A stretch of 40,063 bases of DNA, taken from positions 83,454 to 123,516 of the forward strand of contig SVTJ01000005.1 of the NCBI GenBank assembly GCA_015063845.1. The letters run 5' to 3'. Made by a program: the position numbers and the translations under genes. The notes beneath the pieces were generated by a model. That model saw only the letters and a list, made by a program, of their open reading frames with translations. It searched no databases and was not told the origin of the DNA. This document shows, in pieces, positions 7,768-15,462 of this stretch (position 1 is the stretch's first letter; each line of letters starts with the position of its first letter). The stretch is from Oscillospiraceae bacterium. Its GTDB lineage: Bacteria > Bacillota > Clostridia > Oscillospirales > CAG-272.

Positions 7768-8967
7768 TTATGTCCTTTCGAGGGGTGAGTGCCTTTTTTT
7801 ATACCGTGTTATCAATGAGATAAATATTATCATAAGAAGCGGGAATAGTATGGATACCAAAAATCCGACGCTCAGGTTGTTGCCTGCGAGCTCTGCTGCA
7901 AATCCCGCCGCGGTAGGTCCTGCTGTGCAGCCAATATCTCCTGCAAGCGCGAGAAGGGCGAACATCTTGACACCGCCGTGTGGTATCTGCTCGGTCGCCA
8001 TACAAAGCGTTCCCGGCCACATGATACCGACTGAAAATCCGCATATAGCGCACCCGATAAGCGAGAGTATGGGGCTTGGAGAGAGCGCCGCCAAAAGGTA
8101 AGAGCATACGCACAGTATGGAAGAGAACATCATAAACTTGTATAGGTTCATCTTCTCGCTGTACTTTGCGTACAGCACACGCGCAAGCCCCATAAGAAGC
8201 GCGAAAGCGCAAGGCCCGAGTATATCTCCAATGGATTTTGACACGCCGAGCCCTTGCTCAGCAAAGGTCGATGCCCACTGTGACATTGCCTGCTCAGCCG
8301 CTCCCGCCGAGACCATGAGCACGAAGAACGCCACAAAGATAAACGAATGGAAGATCGAGCGCTCCTTGCTTTTCTTCGCAGGCGCGGCTTCCATTTTGTA
8401 TATCGGTACTACGCTGAACAAAATTGCGTTGACGGCGGGAACGATAGCCCACAGACATGCCAGAAGTCTCCAATGCTCTATCCCGACAAAGTGGAAGAAC
8501 AGCGTGGAGAGGGCAACTGTCAGCACAAGACCCCAGCAGTAGCCCGAATGCATAAAGGTGAGAAGCTTATTTTTGTTGTCGATAGGACAAGCCTCGATTA
8601 TTGGGTTGCCCATGACCTCGATAATTCCGCTGCCGAACGCGCCTATCACGGTTGCGATTATAAGGGCGATAAACGGCGGAAGTATGCTTGGCAGCACCGC
8701 GAGGGATATAAGACCGACAGAAGCGCATATCTGACCTATAACAACGGTTATTCTTTTGTTAAAAAGGCGGGGCAGCTTTGAAGCTGTAAAATCCATAAGC
8801 AGCTGAGTGATAAAGCTTATGGCGATAAGTGTGCTTATTTTTGCGAGTGAGATGCCAAGCTCACTCTCAAAGGTCGTAAAAAGCAGGGGTGAAAAATTTA
8901 TCACAAGCGCCTGATTTATAATGCCGATAAAGCAGGCAACGACCGTGTACTTTGCGTTGAGTTTCAT
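7768..8967 (-). CDS. MFS transporter inside the aromatic amino acid operon
   Basis: The 399-residue product is almost entirely hydrophobic, with about 12 predicted membrane helices and a polar loop near residue 195-210 (MEAAPAKKSKERS). This is the 6+6 layout of the major facilitator superfamily, and it broadly resembles the sugar or FucP-like branch. The sequence alone does not give a substrate. It is embedded 2 bases after aroC and 3 bases before pheA, so it is co-expressed with the pathway. Export or import of an aromatic amino acid, shikimate or a related acid is the obvious guess from context, but it is only inference. Confidence 0.88.
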   Translation of the reverse strand: MKLNAKYTVVACFIGIINQALVINFSPLLFTTFESELGISLAKISTLIAISFITQLLMDFTASKLPRLFNKRITVVIGQICASVGLISLAVLPSILPPFIALIIATVIGAFGSGIIEVMGNPIIEACPIDNKNKLLTFMHSGYCWGLVLTVALSTLFFHFVGIEHWRLLACLWAIVPAVNAILFSVVPIYKMEAAPAKKSKERSIFHSFIFVAFFVLMVSAGAAEQAMSQWASTFAEQGLGVSKSIGDILGPCAFALLMGLARVLYAKYSEKMNLYKFMMFSSILCVCSYLLAALSPSPILSLIGCAICGFSVGIMWPGTLCMATEQIPHGGVKMFALLALAGDIGCTAGPTAAGFAAELAGNNLSVGFLVSILFPLLMIIFISLITRYKKRHSPLERT

Positions 8968-8969
8968 TT

Positions 8970-10067
8970 TTAAGAGTTGTTTTCCTTGTCAAGTAATATG
9001 TCGCATATCGCGATAGCCGTCACAGCCTCGAATACCGGAACGGCGCGCACTACCACGCAGGGGTCGTGTCTGCCCTTTATCTGGAGTCTTACGGGTGACA
9101 TAGATACCATATCTACGCTGTCCTGCTCTTTGAAAATCGAGGGGGTAGGCTTCATTGCCGCACGGAATACGATAGGCATACCGTCAGTCATACCGCCGAG
9201 GATACCGCCGCAGTTGTTTGTATTGGTATATATTTTTTTCCCGTCCGTGGCAAAAGCGTCGTTGTTTTGTGAGCCGCGAAGAGAAGCGCACTCAAATCCG
9301 TTTCCAAACTCGATGCCCTTGACTGCGGGTATTCCGAAAACGATAGCGGATATTCTGTTCTCTATTCCGTCAAACATATGCTCGCCAAGACCTGCGGAAA
9401 GTCCGATAGCGGCGACCTCGACTATGCCGCCAACCGAGTCGCAATCCATTCTCGCGTCCTCGATAAGTGCCTTCATAGCCTCGCCCGAACTTGCGTCAAG
9501 CACGGGGAAGTCCGAACGTTCGCGAAGAAGGTCAAACTCTGCTTTTCCTACCCTTGCAAGGTCAAATCCCGTATCTTTTACTCCGCCGATGGAGTATATG
9601 TGAGCCGCAATATCTATGCCTTTCGTTCTCAAATACTGCAAGCATATGCCGCCGACGATACAAAGCGGAGCTGTAAGTCTTCCCGAAAAATGTCCGCCTC
9701 CGCGCAGGTCGACTGCCTCGCCGTATTTCATTCTTGCCGCAAAGTCTGCGTGAGAGGGGCGGGGAACGAAAGAAAGGTTATTGTAATCCGACGAGCGTTG
9801 GTTGGTATTTTTGATTATCGCCTTGAAGGTCTCGCCGTTCAGAGTGCCGTCATCGCCGACACCCGAAACAAACACGGGAATATCGGGCTCACGGCGCTTG
9901 GTTGAAAAAGCGTTTTGACCTGGCGCACGGCGCTTCATAAATGCGGACAGCTCGTCGCCGTCAAAGCGAAAGCCGCAAGGCAGTCCCGTGGCAACAACGC
10001 CGATCTCATCATCGTGCGAGCCGCCGTAGACGGTGATATTTATGTTTTTTCCGTAGCTTGTTGACAT
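8970..10067 (-). CDS. aroC: Chorismate synthase
   Basis: This enzyme removes phosphate from EPSP to give chorismate, using reduced FMN. The 365-residue sequence has the N-terminal SYGKNINITVYGGSH block, the RRAPGQN motif, SRP-type FVPRPSHADF and RGGGHFSGR. The GGILGGMTDGMPI and KGRHDPCVVVRAVPV segments near the C-terminus are also present, all chorismate synthase signatures. Its start has an AGAGG site about 10 bases upstream. It has its own promoter 35-65 bases before the start and leads the second half of the cluster (aroC-MFS-pheA-aroE/K-aroQ). Confidence 0.96.
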   Translation of the reverse strand: MSTSYGKNINITVYGGSHDDEIGVVATGLPCGFRFDGDELSAFMKRRAPGQNAFSTKRREPDIPVFVSGVGDDGTLNGETFKAIIKNTNQRSSDYNNLSFVPRPSHADFAARMKYGEAVDLRGGGHFSGRLTAPLCIVGGICLQYLRTKGIDIAAHIYSIGGVKDTGFDLARVGKAEFDLLRERSDFPVLDASSGEAMKALIEDARMDCDSVGGIVEVAAIGLSAGLGEHMFDGIENRISAIVFGIPAVKGIEFGNGFECASLRGSQNNDAFATDGKKIYTNTNNCGGILGGMTDGMPIVFRAAMKPTPSIFKEQDSVDMVSMSPVRLQIKGRHDPCVVVRAVPVFEAVTAIAICDILLDKENNS

Positions 10068-10103
10068 TTGTGAAGTACCTCTATCTCAAAAAACTTTAAT
10101 ATA

Positions 10104-10132
10104 ATTATACAACAATAGGAAGTTGTTTTCAA
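10104..10132 (-). promoter_or_regulatory. Internal promoter before aroC
   Basis: On the minus strand TTGAAA (10132-10127), 17 bases and TATAAT (10109-10104) lie in the 88-base gap between aroA and aroC. No terminator is visible in the gap. The second half of the cluster can thus be read both from here and by read-through from aroA, and the internal start would bypass the aroF leader control. Confidence 0.75.
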
Positions 10133-10155
10133 GTGCTTGTTCAAAAAACACATTT

Positions 10156-11427
10156 TTAGCTCTCGACATTCAATTGAACACCCAAGTGTTGCCGTACGTC
10201 CGTCCAAAAGTCGGGATAGGACTTGGAAGCGCACTCCGCGCCACGGATGACGATATCCTCCGTTGCGGCGGCGGATGCTACGCACGCGCTCATAGCTATG
10301 CGGTGGTCGTTAAAGCAATCGACCGCTCCGCCCGAGAGCGCTTTCTTTCCTTTTATGATAAGACCGTCATCGGTCTCGGTCACGTCTGCTCCGAGAGCGT
10401 TCAGCATAGCCGATACCGACATAAGTCTGTCGCTTTCCTTTATTCTTAGTCTTGCCGCACCGTATATGGTGGTCGTGCCGTCCGCGACAGATGCCACCGT
10501 TGCCAGCGCAGGCACCATATCGGGTATTTGCGAGGCGTCTATCTCTATACCGCAAAGAGCTTTTCCGCCCTTGACGGTGAGTACACCGTTGCTTTCGGTC
10601 ACATCCGCGCCGAAGCGGCGTAATATATCCACAATAGCTCGGTCGCCTTGGTGAGAGCGTGCGCTAAGACCGACAACACTCACCTCTCCCTTGCCAACGG
10701 CTCCCATACAAAGCGGAAATGCGGCATTCGACCAGTCTCCCTCCACCACAAGCTTAGAAGGGGAACAAAGCTTGGCATTTTCTCTTATGATATAGCCGTA
10801 TTCAGTCTTTTCGGGAGCTGCGCCAAACAGAGAAAGCGCGTCCACCGTCATATCAATATAAGGCGCGGATTGCGTTTCTCCCTCGATAATAAGTCTGCCA
10901 CCCTTTCCTGAGAAGGTGAGCGCAAAAAGCAGACCGCTTATAAACTGCGAGGAAACGTCGCCTCTTATGCGGTATTCCTTGCCCGTAAGAGCGCCCGTGC
11001 ATACAAGGGGATTTGAGCCTTGCGCGGAAAGAGACGCGCCGTGAGCGACAAGCTCCTCATAAAGAGGGGAGAGCGGACGCTCTGGAAGTCTGCCTCGCAT
11101 GTCGAAGCTTGCCTTTATTCCGAGAGCGGGAACTAACGGCAATAGAAAGCGAAGCGTCGAGCCGCTTTCGTTGCAGGGAAGGATAGCACCGTCAACAGGT
11201 GTCTTTATTGGCGTTACGTAAAAGAGCGGCGCTTCATAGAGAATAGACGCGCCAAGCGCGCAAAGGCACGCGGCAGTCGCCTCTATATCCTTGTTGGTCC
11301 TATCGCAGCGCACGACCGTGTCTCTGTCCGCAAACGCGGCGCAGATAAGTATGCGGTGTGCAACGGATTTGGACGATATAGCCTCTATCTTGCCCATAGG
11401 GGTAGAGGGCTTAACGGTGATATTCAT
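10156..11427 (-). CDS. aroA: 3-phosphoshikimate 1-carboxyvinyltransferase (EPSP synthase)
   Basis: EPSP synthase joins phosphoenolpyruvate to shikimate-3-phosphate. The 423-residue product carries SSKSVAHR near the N-terminus, ESGSTLRFLLPL, SSQFISGLLFAL, RIKESDRL and DCFNDHRIAMS, the expected substrate-binding blocks. The ATG at 11427 is chosen: an AAAGGA site lies in the end of aroB, and the protein then starts MNITVKPS as in homologues. A longer reading from 11460 would overlap aroB and add 11 unrelated residues. It lies 5 bases after aroB, and no gene is co-directional directly after it until the separately promoted aroC. Confidence 0.95.
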   Translation of the reverse strand: MNITVKPSTPMGKIEAISSKSVAHRILICAAFADRDTVVRCDRTNKDIEATAACLCALGASILYEAPLFYVTPIKTPVDGAILPCNESGSTLRFLLPLVPALGIKASFDMRGRLPERPLSPLYEELVAHGASLSAQGSNPLVCTGALTGKEYRIRGDVSSQFISGLLFALTFSGKGGRLIIEGETQSAPYIDMTVDALSLFGAAPEKTEYGYIIRENAKLCSPSKLVVEGDWSNAAFPLCMGAVGKGEVSVVGLSARSHQGDRAIVDILRRFGADVTESNGVLTVKGGKALCGIEIDASQIPDMVPALATVASVADGTTTIYGAARLRIKESDRLMSVSAMLNALGADVTETDDGLIIKGKKALSGGAVDCFNDHRIAMSACVASAAATEDIVIRGAECASKSYPDFWTDVRQHLGVQLNVES

Positions 11428-11432
11428 ACGGA

Positions 11433-12485
11433 TCAAAGTCCTTTCGAAATGAAATCGCAAAGCTCGTCAATTGGGAGCTTCAAAAGTCTTGTGTCGCCGA
11501 TGGCGTATGGAACTACCAGTGTTATGTCGTTGCCCTTGCGCTTTTTATCGGCGGTGGCGACGCTTGCAAGCTGATCTGCCGTAAAGTCGCAGGACGTGGG
11601 AAGCTTCTCGCGCTTCAAGGTCTCAGTTATAAGATCAAGCTCACTCTTTTCGCAGAGCCCCATATTGACGGCTGCTCGAGTGGCAATGACAGTGCCTATT
11701 GCGACCGCGCTTCCGTGAGATATCGTAAGACCCGAGCACACCTCTATAGCGTGACCTATGGTGTGTCCGAGATTGAGAAGCTGACGGCAGCCACTCTCAA
11801 ATTCGTCTTCTTCAACTATTCTTGCCTTGTTGCTGACGCACTCCGCGATCACGTTCTCTATCTGAGACTTTACGCCGCAAGCGAGACTTTCAAAGAAGGC
11901 GCGGTCGTTGATTATGCCGTATTTTATTACCTCGGCGCAGCCATCTGCAAATATCTCGGGGCTGAGCGTGTCGAGTGTTGTGTAGTCGCATATAACGAGA
12001 GAGGGCTGGTGGAATGCTCCGAAGAGATTTTTGCCCGCTCTGAGGTCGACAGCCGTCTTTCCACCGACCGATGAGTCAACAGCGGATAGAAGCGTTGTAG
12101 GCATCTGCACGAATTTTATTCCGCGCATATAAGTAGCCGCCGCAAAGCCGCCCATATCTCCGACCACTCCGCCGCCAAGCGCGAGAAGCATATCCGAGCG
12201 CGTCATTCTGTTCTCGGCCATAAACTCAACTATCTCAACGAGAGTGGTCGTGTTTTTAGATGCCTCTCCGTGAGGGAATACGTAGGTTATGGTCTCAAAT
12301 CCGACTGCTTCCATAGAAGCTCTTGCTCTGTCGAGATAGAGTGCGGCAACCGTGTCGTCGGTGACGATACATACCTTGCATTTCTTTTTTATAACGTCAA
12401 GGCAAAGAGAGCCGCATCTATCGAGCAGGTCGTTGCCTATGAGTATATCATACGGTGTTGAAGCGTTTACTTTTACGGTCCTCAT
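11433..12485 (-). CDS. aroB: 3-dehydroquinate synthase
   Basis: This NAD- and metal-dependent enzyme cyclises DAHP to 3-dehydroquinate. The 350-residue sequence shows FPHGEASKN, the NAD-binding GGGVVGDMGGFAAATYMRG, PTTLLSAVDSSVGGKT, and the metal-binding Glu/His segments in CAEVIKYG and LNLGHTIGHAIE. The ATG overlaps the tyrA stop as TAATG, with GGTGGA upstream, so its translation is probably coupled to tyrA. It is the third gene of the aroF-led operon. Confidence 0.96.
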   Translation of the reverse strand: MRTVKVNASTPYDILIGNDLLDRCGSLCLDVIKKKCKVCIVTDDTVAALYLDRARASMEAVGFETITYVFPHGEASKNTTTLVEIVEFMAENRMTRSDMLLALGGGVVGDMGGFAAATYMRGIKFVQMPTTLLSAVDSSVGGKTAVDLRAGKNLFGAFHQPSLVICDYTTLDTLSPEIFADGCAEVIKYGIINDRAFFESLACGVKSQIENVIAECVSNKARIVEEDEFESGCRQLLNLGHTIGHAIEVCSGLTISHGSAVAIGTVIATRAAVNMGLCEKSELDLITETLKREKLPTSCDFTADQLASVATADKKRKGNDITLVVPYAIGDTRLLKLPIDELCDFISKGL

Positions 12486-13318
12486 TATCCGTCCACCTTT
12501 TCCTTAGCAATTCTTCCGTCGCGCAAGAGCGAGCGGAGCGTGTCCGCATCATTTGCGGATATGGCGTTTCTATATTCGCTGAGAGACTTGATTATGTTGT
12601 CTATTTCATAGAGCAGAGGCTCTTTGTTATCAAGGAAAAGCTCTGTCCACATATTTTCATTGAGCCATGCGACACGGGTCATATCCTTGTAGCTTCCCGC
12701 GGAAAAGCCCTTGTGGTTTTGGGCGGTGGGGCTCTTTACGTAAGCGTTTGAAACGATGTGCGCGAGCTGTGACGTAAATGCTATCATCATATCGTGCTCC
12801 TCGGCGGTGGTCACGCTTATCTTGCCAAACATAGCGGGCTCGAGAAGCTTTTTGATACGCGCGAGAAAATAAATATCGTCGTAAACGGCGGGAACGAGCA
12901 CCATGGGAGCGTTCTTGAAAAGCGTTGCCTTTGAGTATTTTATGCCCGAGTATTGAGTGCCCGCCATTGGGTGCGCTCCCACAAAGGTGAAGCAGTAGTC
13001 GGCGGCGAGCTTGAATCCTACCTCGCAGATCTCCTTTTTTATGCCGCAAAGGTCCATAACAACGGTCTTTTTTGGAACAGTGTAGGGAGCTATCTGAATG
13101 AGATACTTAACAGTTGCCTCGGGGTAAAGAGCAATGAGCACAAGGTCGCACTCAGCAATTCTTTCGTTTGTGAGCGTACCGTCAGAGATGCCCGCAAGCT
13201 CTGCGTATCCGAGCGCGGCACTGTCTATATCGTAAGCGAGAACGGTGTGTCCTGCTGCCTTGTATGCTTTAGCCATCGAGCCGCCTATAAGTCCGAGACC
13301 GCAAATTCCAACTACCAT
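12485..13318 (-). CDS. tyrA: Prephenate dehydrogenase
   Basis: TyrA oxidatively decarboxylates prephenate to 4-hydroxyphenylpyruvate, the tyrosine branch. The protein is 277 residues: an N-terminal Rossmann domain with GICGLGLIGGSMAKA, then GAHPMAGT and a helical C-terminal domain with FTSQLAHIVS and FSAGSYKDMTRVA. It lacks the ACT domain found in many Bacillus TyrA proteins, so feedback control by Tyr, if any, would have to act elsewhere. Its AAGGAG site lies in the last codons of aroF, and the start is 2 bases past the aroF stop. Confidence 0.94.
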   Translation of the reverse strand: MVVGICGLGLIGGSMAKAYKAAGHTVLAYDIDSAALGYAELAGISDGTLTNERIAECDLVLIALYPEATVKYLIQIAPYTVPKKTVVMDLCGIKKEICEVGFKLAADYCFTFVGAHPMAGTQYSGIKYSKATLFKNAPMVLVPAVYDDIYFLARIKKLLEPAMFGKISVTTAEEHDMMIAFTSQLAHIVSNAYVKSPTAQNHKGFSAGSYKDMTRVAWLNENMWTELFLDNKEPLLYEIDNIIKSLSEYRNAISANDADTLRSLLRDGRIAKEKVDG

Positions 13319-13320
13319 TT

Positions 13321-14328
13321 TTAAATCTCCTTAACTGCGTCGAGCACGCGCTTGACAGACTTGGTTACGTCAGCGAAAGCTTCGGGCGTGAGCGACTGAG
13401 GTCCGTCGCAAAGAGCGTGAGCGGGGTCGTTGTGTACCTCTATCATAAGACCGTGCGCGCCTGCCGCTGCCGCCGCCATAGCCATAGGCTTTACAAGCTT
13501 GGCAACGCCCGTTGCGTGTGAGGGGTCGATGATAACGGGAAGGTGAGTGAGCTCCTTGAGCATAGGAACGGCGGAGATGTCAAGTGTGTTTCGCGTGTAG
13601 GTCTCGAAGGTGCGTATGCCTCTCTCACAAAGAATGACGTTCTCGTTTCCGCCCGCCATGATGTACTCAGCCGACATGAGCAGCTCTTTGAGTGTGTTTG
13701 CAAGTCCACGCTTGAGAAGAATGGGCTTTTGTGTGCGGCCAAGCTCCTTAAGAAGCTCAAAGTTCTGCATATTTCGCGCACCGACCTGAATAACATCAAC
13801 GTCCTCGAACATAGAGAGGTGATTTGCGTTCATTATCTCTGTGACGATAGGAAGTCCGGTCTCTGCCTTTGCCTTGAGAAGTATCTCTATGCCGTCAGCC
13901 TTAAGACCTTGGAAGTCGTACGGAGAGGTTCTCGGCTTGAACGCACCGCCGCGAAGCATCGTAGCACCCGCCGCCTTTACGGCTTTTGCTATCGCCATGA
14001 CCTGCTCCTCGCTCTCTACTGAGCAAGGACCTGCCATAATTGCGAAGTCAACGCCGCCGACACTTGTGTTTCCAACCTTTATCACGCTGTCGTCGGGGTG
14101 GAACTTTCTGTTCGCGCTCTTGAAGGGCTCGCTTATTCTCTTGACTGTCTCCACCATTTCAAGACCGAGCAAAAGGTCCTCGTCTATCTTAGACGTGTCG
14201 CCTACGAGACCGATTATAGTGTGGTCGTGTCCCTTTGATATATGAACGTCAAGTCCTTGACCCTTGAGCCAGGACGAGAGATTCTCGATTTGCTTGTCGT
14301 TTGTTCCTTGTTTGAGTACCGCTATCAT
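13321..14328 (-). CDS. aroF: 3-deoxy-7-phosphoheptulonate (DAHP) synthase, type I-beta with N-terminal regulatory domain
   Basis: This enzyme condenses phosphoenolpyruvate and erythrose-4-phosphate, the committed step of aromatic synthesis. The 335-residue protein has a ferredoxin-like domain at residues 1 to about 72 and a catalytic barrel with MAGPCSVES, RGGAFKPRTSPYDFQG, KRGLANTLKE and PVIIDPSHATG. In characterised enzymes of this layout, such as that of Thermotoga maritima, the N-terminal domain mediates inhibition by Tyr and Phe; that is known for the family and inferred here. It is the first structural gene after the Tyr/Phe leader peptide and terminator, with AAGGAG seven bases upstream of its ATG. 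Confidence 0.95.
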   Translation of the reverse strand: MIAVLKQGTNDKQIENLSSWLKGQGLDVHISKGHDHTIIGLVGDTSKIDEDLLLGLEMVETVKRISEPFKSANRKFHPDDSVIKVGNTSVGGVDFAIMAGPCSVESEEQVMAIAKAVKAAGATMLRGGAFKPRTSPYDFQGLKADGIEILLKAKAETGLPIVTEIMNANHLSMFEDVDVIQVGARNMQNFELLKELGRTQKPILLKRGLANTLKELLMSAEYIMAGGNENVILCERGIRTFETYTRNTLDISAVPMLKELTHLPVIIDPSHATGVAKLVKPMAMAAAAAGAHGLMIEVHNDPAHALCDGPQSLTPEAFADVTKSVKRVLDAVKEI

Positions 14329-14345
14329 AGTAATTCTCCTTGAAT

Positions 14346-14389
14346 ATATAAAAACAATGAAGCTCGCGGGTGTTTCCCGCGAGCTTCAT
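14346..14389 (-). terminator. Attenuator terminator between leader peptide and aroF
   Basis: On the minus strand ATGAAGCTCGCGGG pairs perfectly with CCCGCGAGCTTCAT (14 bp) around a 5-base loop and runs into TGTTTTTATATA. It stands about 68 bases after the leader-peptide stop and about 20 bases before the aroF start. It therefore interrupts the operon's own transcript rather than ending an upstream gene. Confidence 0.9.
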
Positions 14390-14441
14390 TTATGGTTAAA
14401 TGGTAAAAATATCATAAAACTAAAAATCCGCACCAAAAAGC

Positions 14442-14482
14442 ACCCTTATTTTTTAATTACTTAAAGTAATAAAAATAAGAGT
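14442..14482 (-). promoter_or_regulatory. Leader hairpin overlapping the Tyr/Phe codons
   Basis: The codons for leader residues 11-18 (ACTCTTATTTTT then ATTACTT) pair with the following AAGTAAT and AAAAATAAGGGT, with one short bulge and one G-U pair. The hairpin straddles the leader stop codon. A ribosome stalled at the Tyr/Phe run would cover the 5' arm and free the 3' arm, the behaviour expected of the control hairpin in ribosome-mediated attenuation. The exact antiterminator partner is not obvious by eye. Confidence 0.7.
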
Positions 14483-14513
14483 AAAAATACTTGTTTGCGA
14501 ATACCTTATTCAT
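14457..14513 (-). CDS. Tyr/Phe-rich leader peptide of the aro operon
   Basis: This is an 18-codon ORF, MNKVFANKYFYSYFYYFK, with an AAGGAG site seven bases before its ATG and a TAA stop. Residues 9-17 are Tyr or Phe in 8 of 9 positions (5 Tyr and 4 Phe in the whole peptide), and there is no Trp. It starts about 25 bases into the transcript of a consensus promoter and ends before a hairpin and terminator upstream of aroF. This is the classical layout of an attenuation leader peptide, whose translation reports the supply of charged tRNA-Tyr and tRNA-Phe. The operon downstream makes precursors of exactly these two amino acids. The gene is too short to be found by length-based prediction. Confidence 0.88.
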   Translation of the reverse strand: MNKVFANKYFYSYFYYFK

Positions 14514-14543
14514 GACATTTCTCCTTGTATCAACAATAAAATA

Positions 14544-14572
14544 AGTTTATCACTATAAAAGCCTTTTGTCAA
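14544..14572 (-). promoter_or_regulatory. Main promoter of the aromatic operon
   Basis: On the minus strand TTGACA (14572-14567), a 17-base spacer and TAAACT (14549-14544) precede the leader peptide. Transcription should start near 14537, giving a leader of about 210 bases before aroF. Confidence 0.85.
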
Positions 14573-14656
14573 GAGGTTTTTGAAAAATAATTTAGCGATT
14601 TATCATAATAAAGTAAAAGCGTACGTATTTCCCTCGAGTTTTAGAGATACCAATAT

Positions 14657-14690
14657 AAAAATCTCCCCGCCGATCTTTTCGGCGGGGATC
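14657..14690 (-). terminator. Terminator after the transaldolase gene
   Basis: On the minus strand GATCCCCGCCGA pairs with TCGGCGGGGAG around AAAGA, followed by ATTTTTATA. It ends the transaldolase transcript beyond repeat copy 2 and insulates the aro promoter. Between it and that promoter (14573-14656) I see only AT-rich sequence. Confidence 0.88.
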
Positions 14691-14700
14691 TTATATGTGT

Positions 14701-14760
14701 TAAAGTTCTTTAGGGGAGTTTGAGGGGTGCTATCTTTTCAGAATGCACCCCTCAAAAATT
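14701..14760 (-). repeat. Intergenic hairpin repeat, copy 2
   Basis: Read on the minus strand, TTGAGGGGTGCATTCT pairs imperfectly with the following AGCACCCCTCAA. A tail AACTCCCCTAAAGAACTTTA follows. The stem base and tail match copy 3 (36397-36460) closely: CCCCTCAAACTCCCCT is shared exactly. It lies between the transaldolase stop and that gene's terminator. The GAGGATGCGTT lead-in of the other two copies is not preserved here. Confidence 0.7.
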
Positions 14761-14774
14761 ATTTGATATTCTAA

Positions 14775-15422
14775 TTACTTATTGAACACGCCGTTCCAGT
14801 CAGCCATGAACTTTTCAATTCCTGCGTCTGTGAGGGGGTGCTTAGCCATCTGAACTATTACCTTGTAGGGAATAGTTGCGATGTGTGCGCCTGCGAGAGC
14901 GCTGTCGATTACGTCCTGAGGACCGCGGATGGAAGCGGAGATGATCTCTGTCTCGATCTCATGGATAGCGAACATCTCAGCTATCTGACCGATAAGGGAA
15001 ACGCCGTTGGAAGCGATATCGTCAAGACGGCCTACGAAGGGGCTTACGTATGTAGCGCCTGCGCGAGCAGCGAGAAGAGCCTGTGTGGGGCTGAAGATAA
15101 GGGTCACGTTTGTCTTGATGCCCTTAGCGGAAAGCTGCTTTGTAGCCTTGAGACCCTCAAGTGTCATGGGGATCTTGATAACGATATTCTTGTGGATCTT
15201 AGCAAGCTCAAGAGCTTCCTTTACCATTCCCTCAGCATCGAGAGCAACTACCTCTGCGCTGATAGGACCGTCAACTATGGAGGTGATCTCCTTGATTACC
15301 TCTTCAAAAACTCTGCCTTCCTTAGCGATAAGGGAGGGGTTTGTGGTAACGCCGCAAACAACACCGAGATCGGCAGCAGCCTTGATCTCGTCTACATTAG
15401 CTGTGTCAATAAAAAGCTTCAT
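14775..15422 (-). CDS. Transaldolase, fructose-6-phosphate aldolase (FSA)-like
   Basis: A 215-residue class I aldolase-type barrel of the small transaldolase/FSA subfamily. It shows [26 protein letters not shown], a Schiff-base Lys at about 83 in [19 protein letters not shown] and SPFVGRLDD. Proteins of this size in Firmicutes are usually annotated as transaldolases that move dihydroxyacetone units between sugar phosphates, but a few are fructose-6-phosphate aldolases, and the sequence alone does not decide. A perfect consensus promoter and AAGGAG site suggest high expression. It is transcribed divergently from a sugar kinase and a GmhA-like isomerase, and it could supply erythrose-4-phosphate to the neighbouring aromatic pathway (inference). 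Confidence 0.9.
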   Translation of the reverse strand: MKLFIDTANVDEIKAAADLGVVCGVTTNPSLIAKEGRVFEEVIKEITSIVDGPISAEVVALDAEGMVKEALELAKIHKNIVIKIPMTLEGLKATKQLSAKGIKTNVTLIFSPTQALLAARAGATYVSPFVGRLDDIASNGVSLIGQIAEMFAIHEIETEIISASIRGPQDVIDSALAGAHIATIPYKVIVQMAKHPLTDAGIEKFMADWNGVFNK

Positions 15423-15462
15423 TGTTAAACACTCCTTAAAAGATATTGTTAAATGTAAGTCA

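Noticed and set aside
14400-14450. T-box-like sequence (AGGGTG ... GGTGCGG) in the aro leader
   Set aside because: It faintly recalls the T-box core. However, the leader is only about 210 bases, is AT-rich, has no stem I or specifier loop, and is occupied by a well-formed leader ORF with its own ribosome site.
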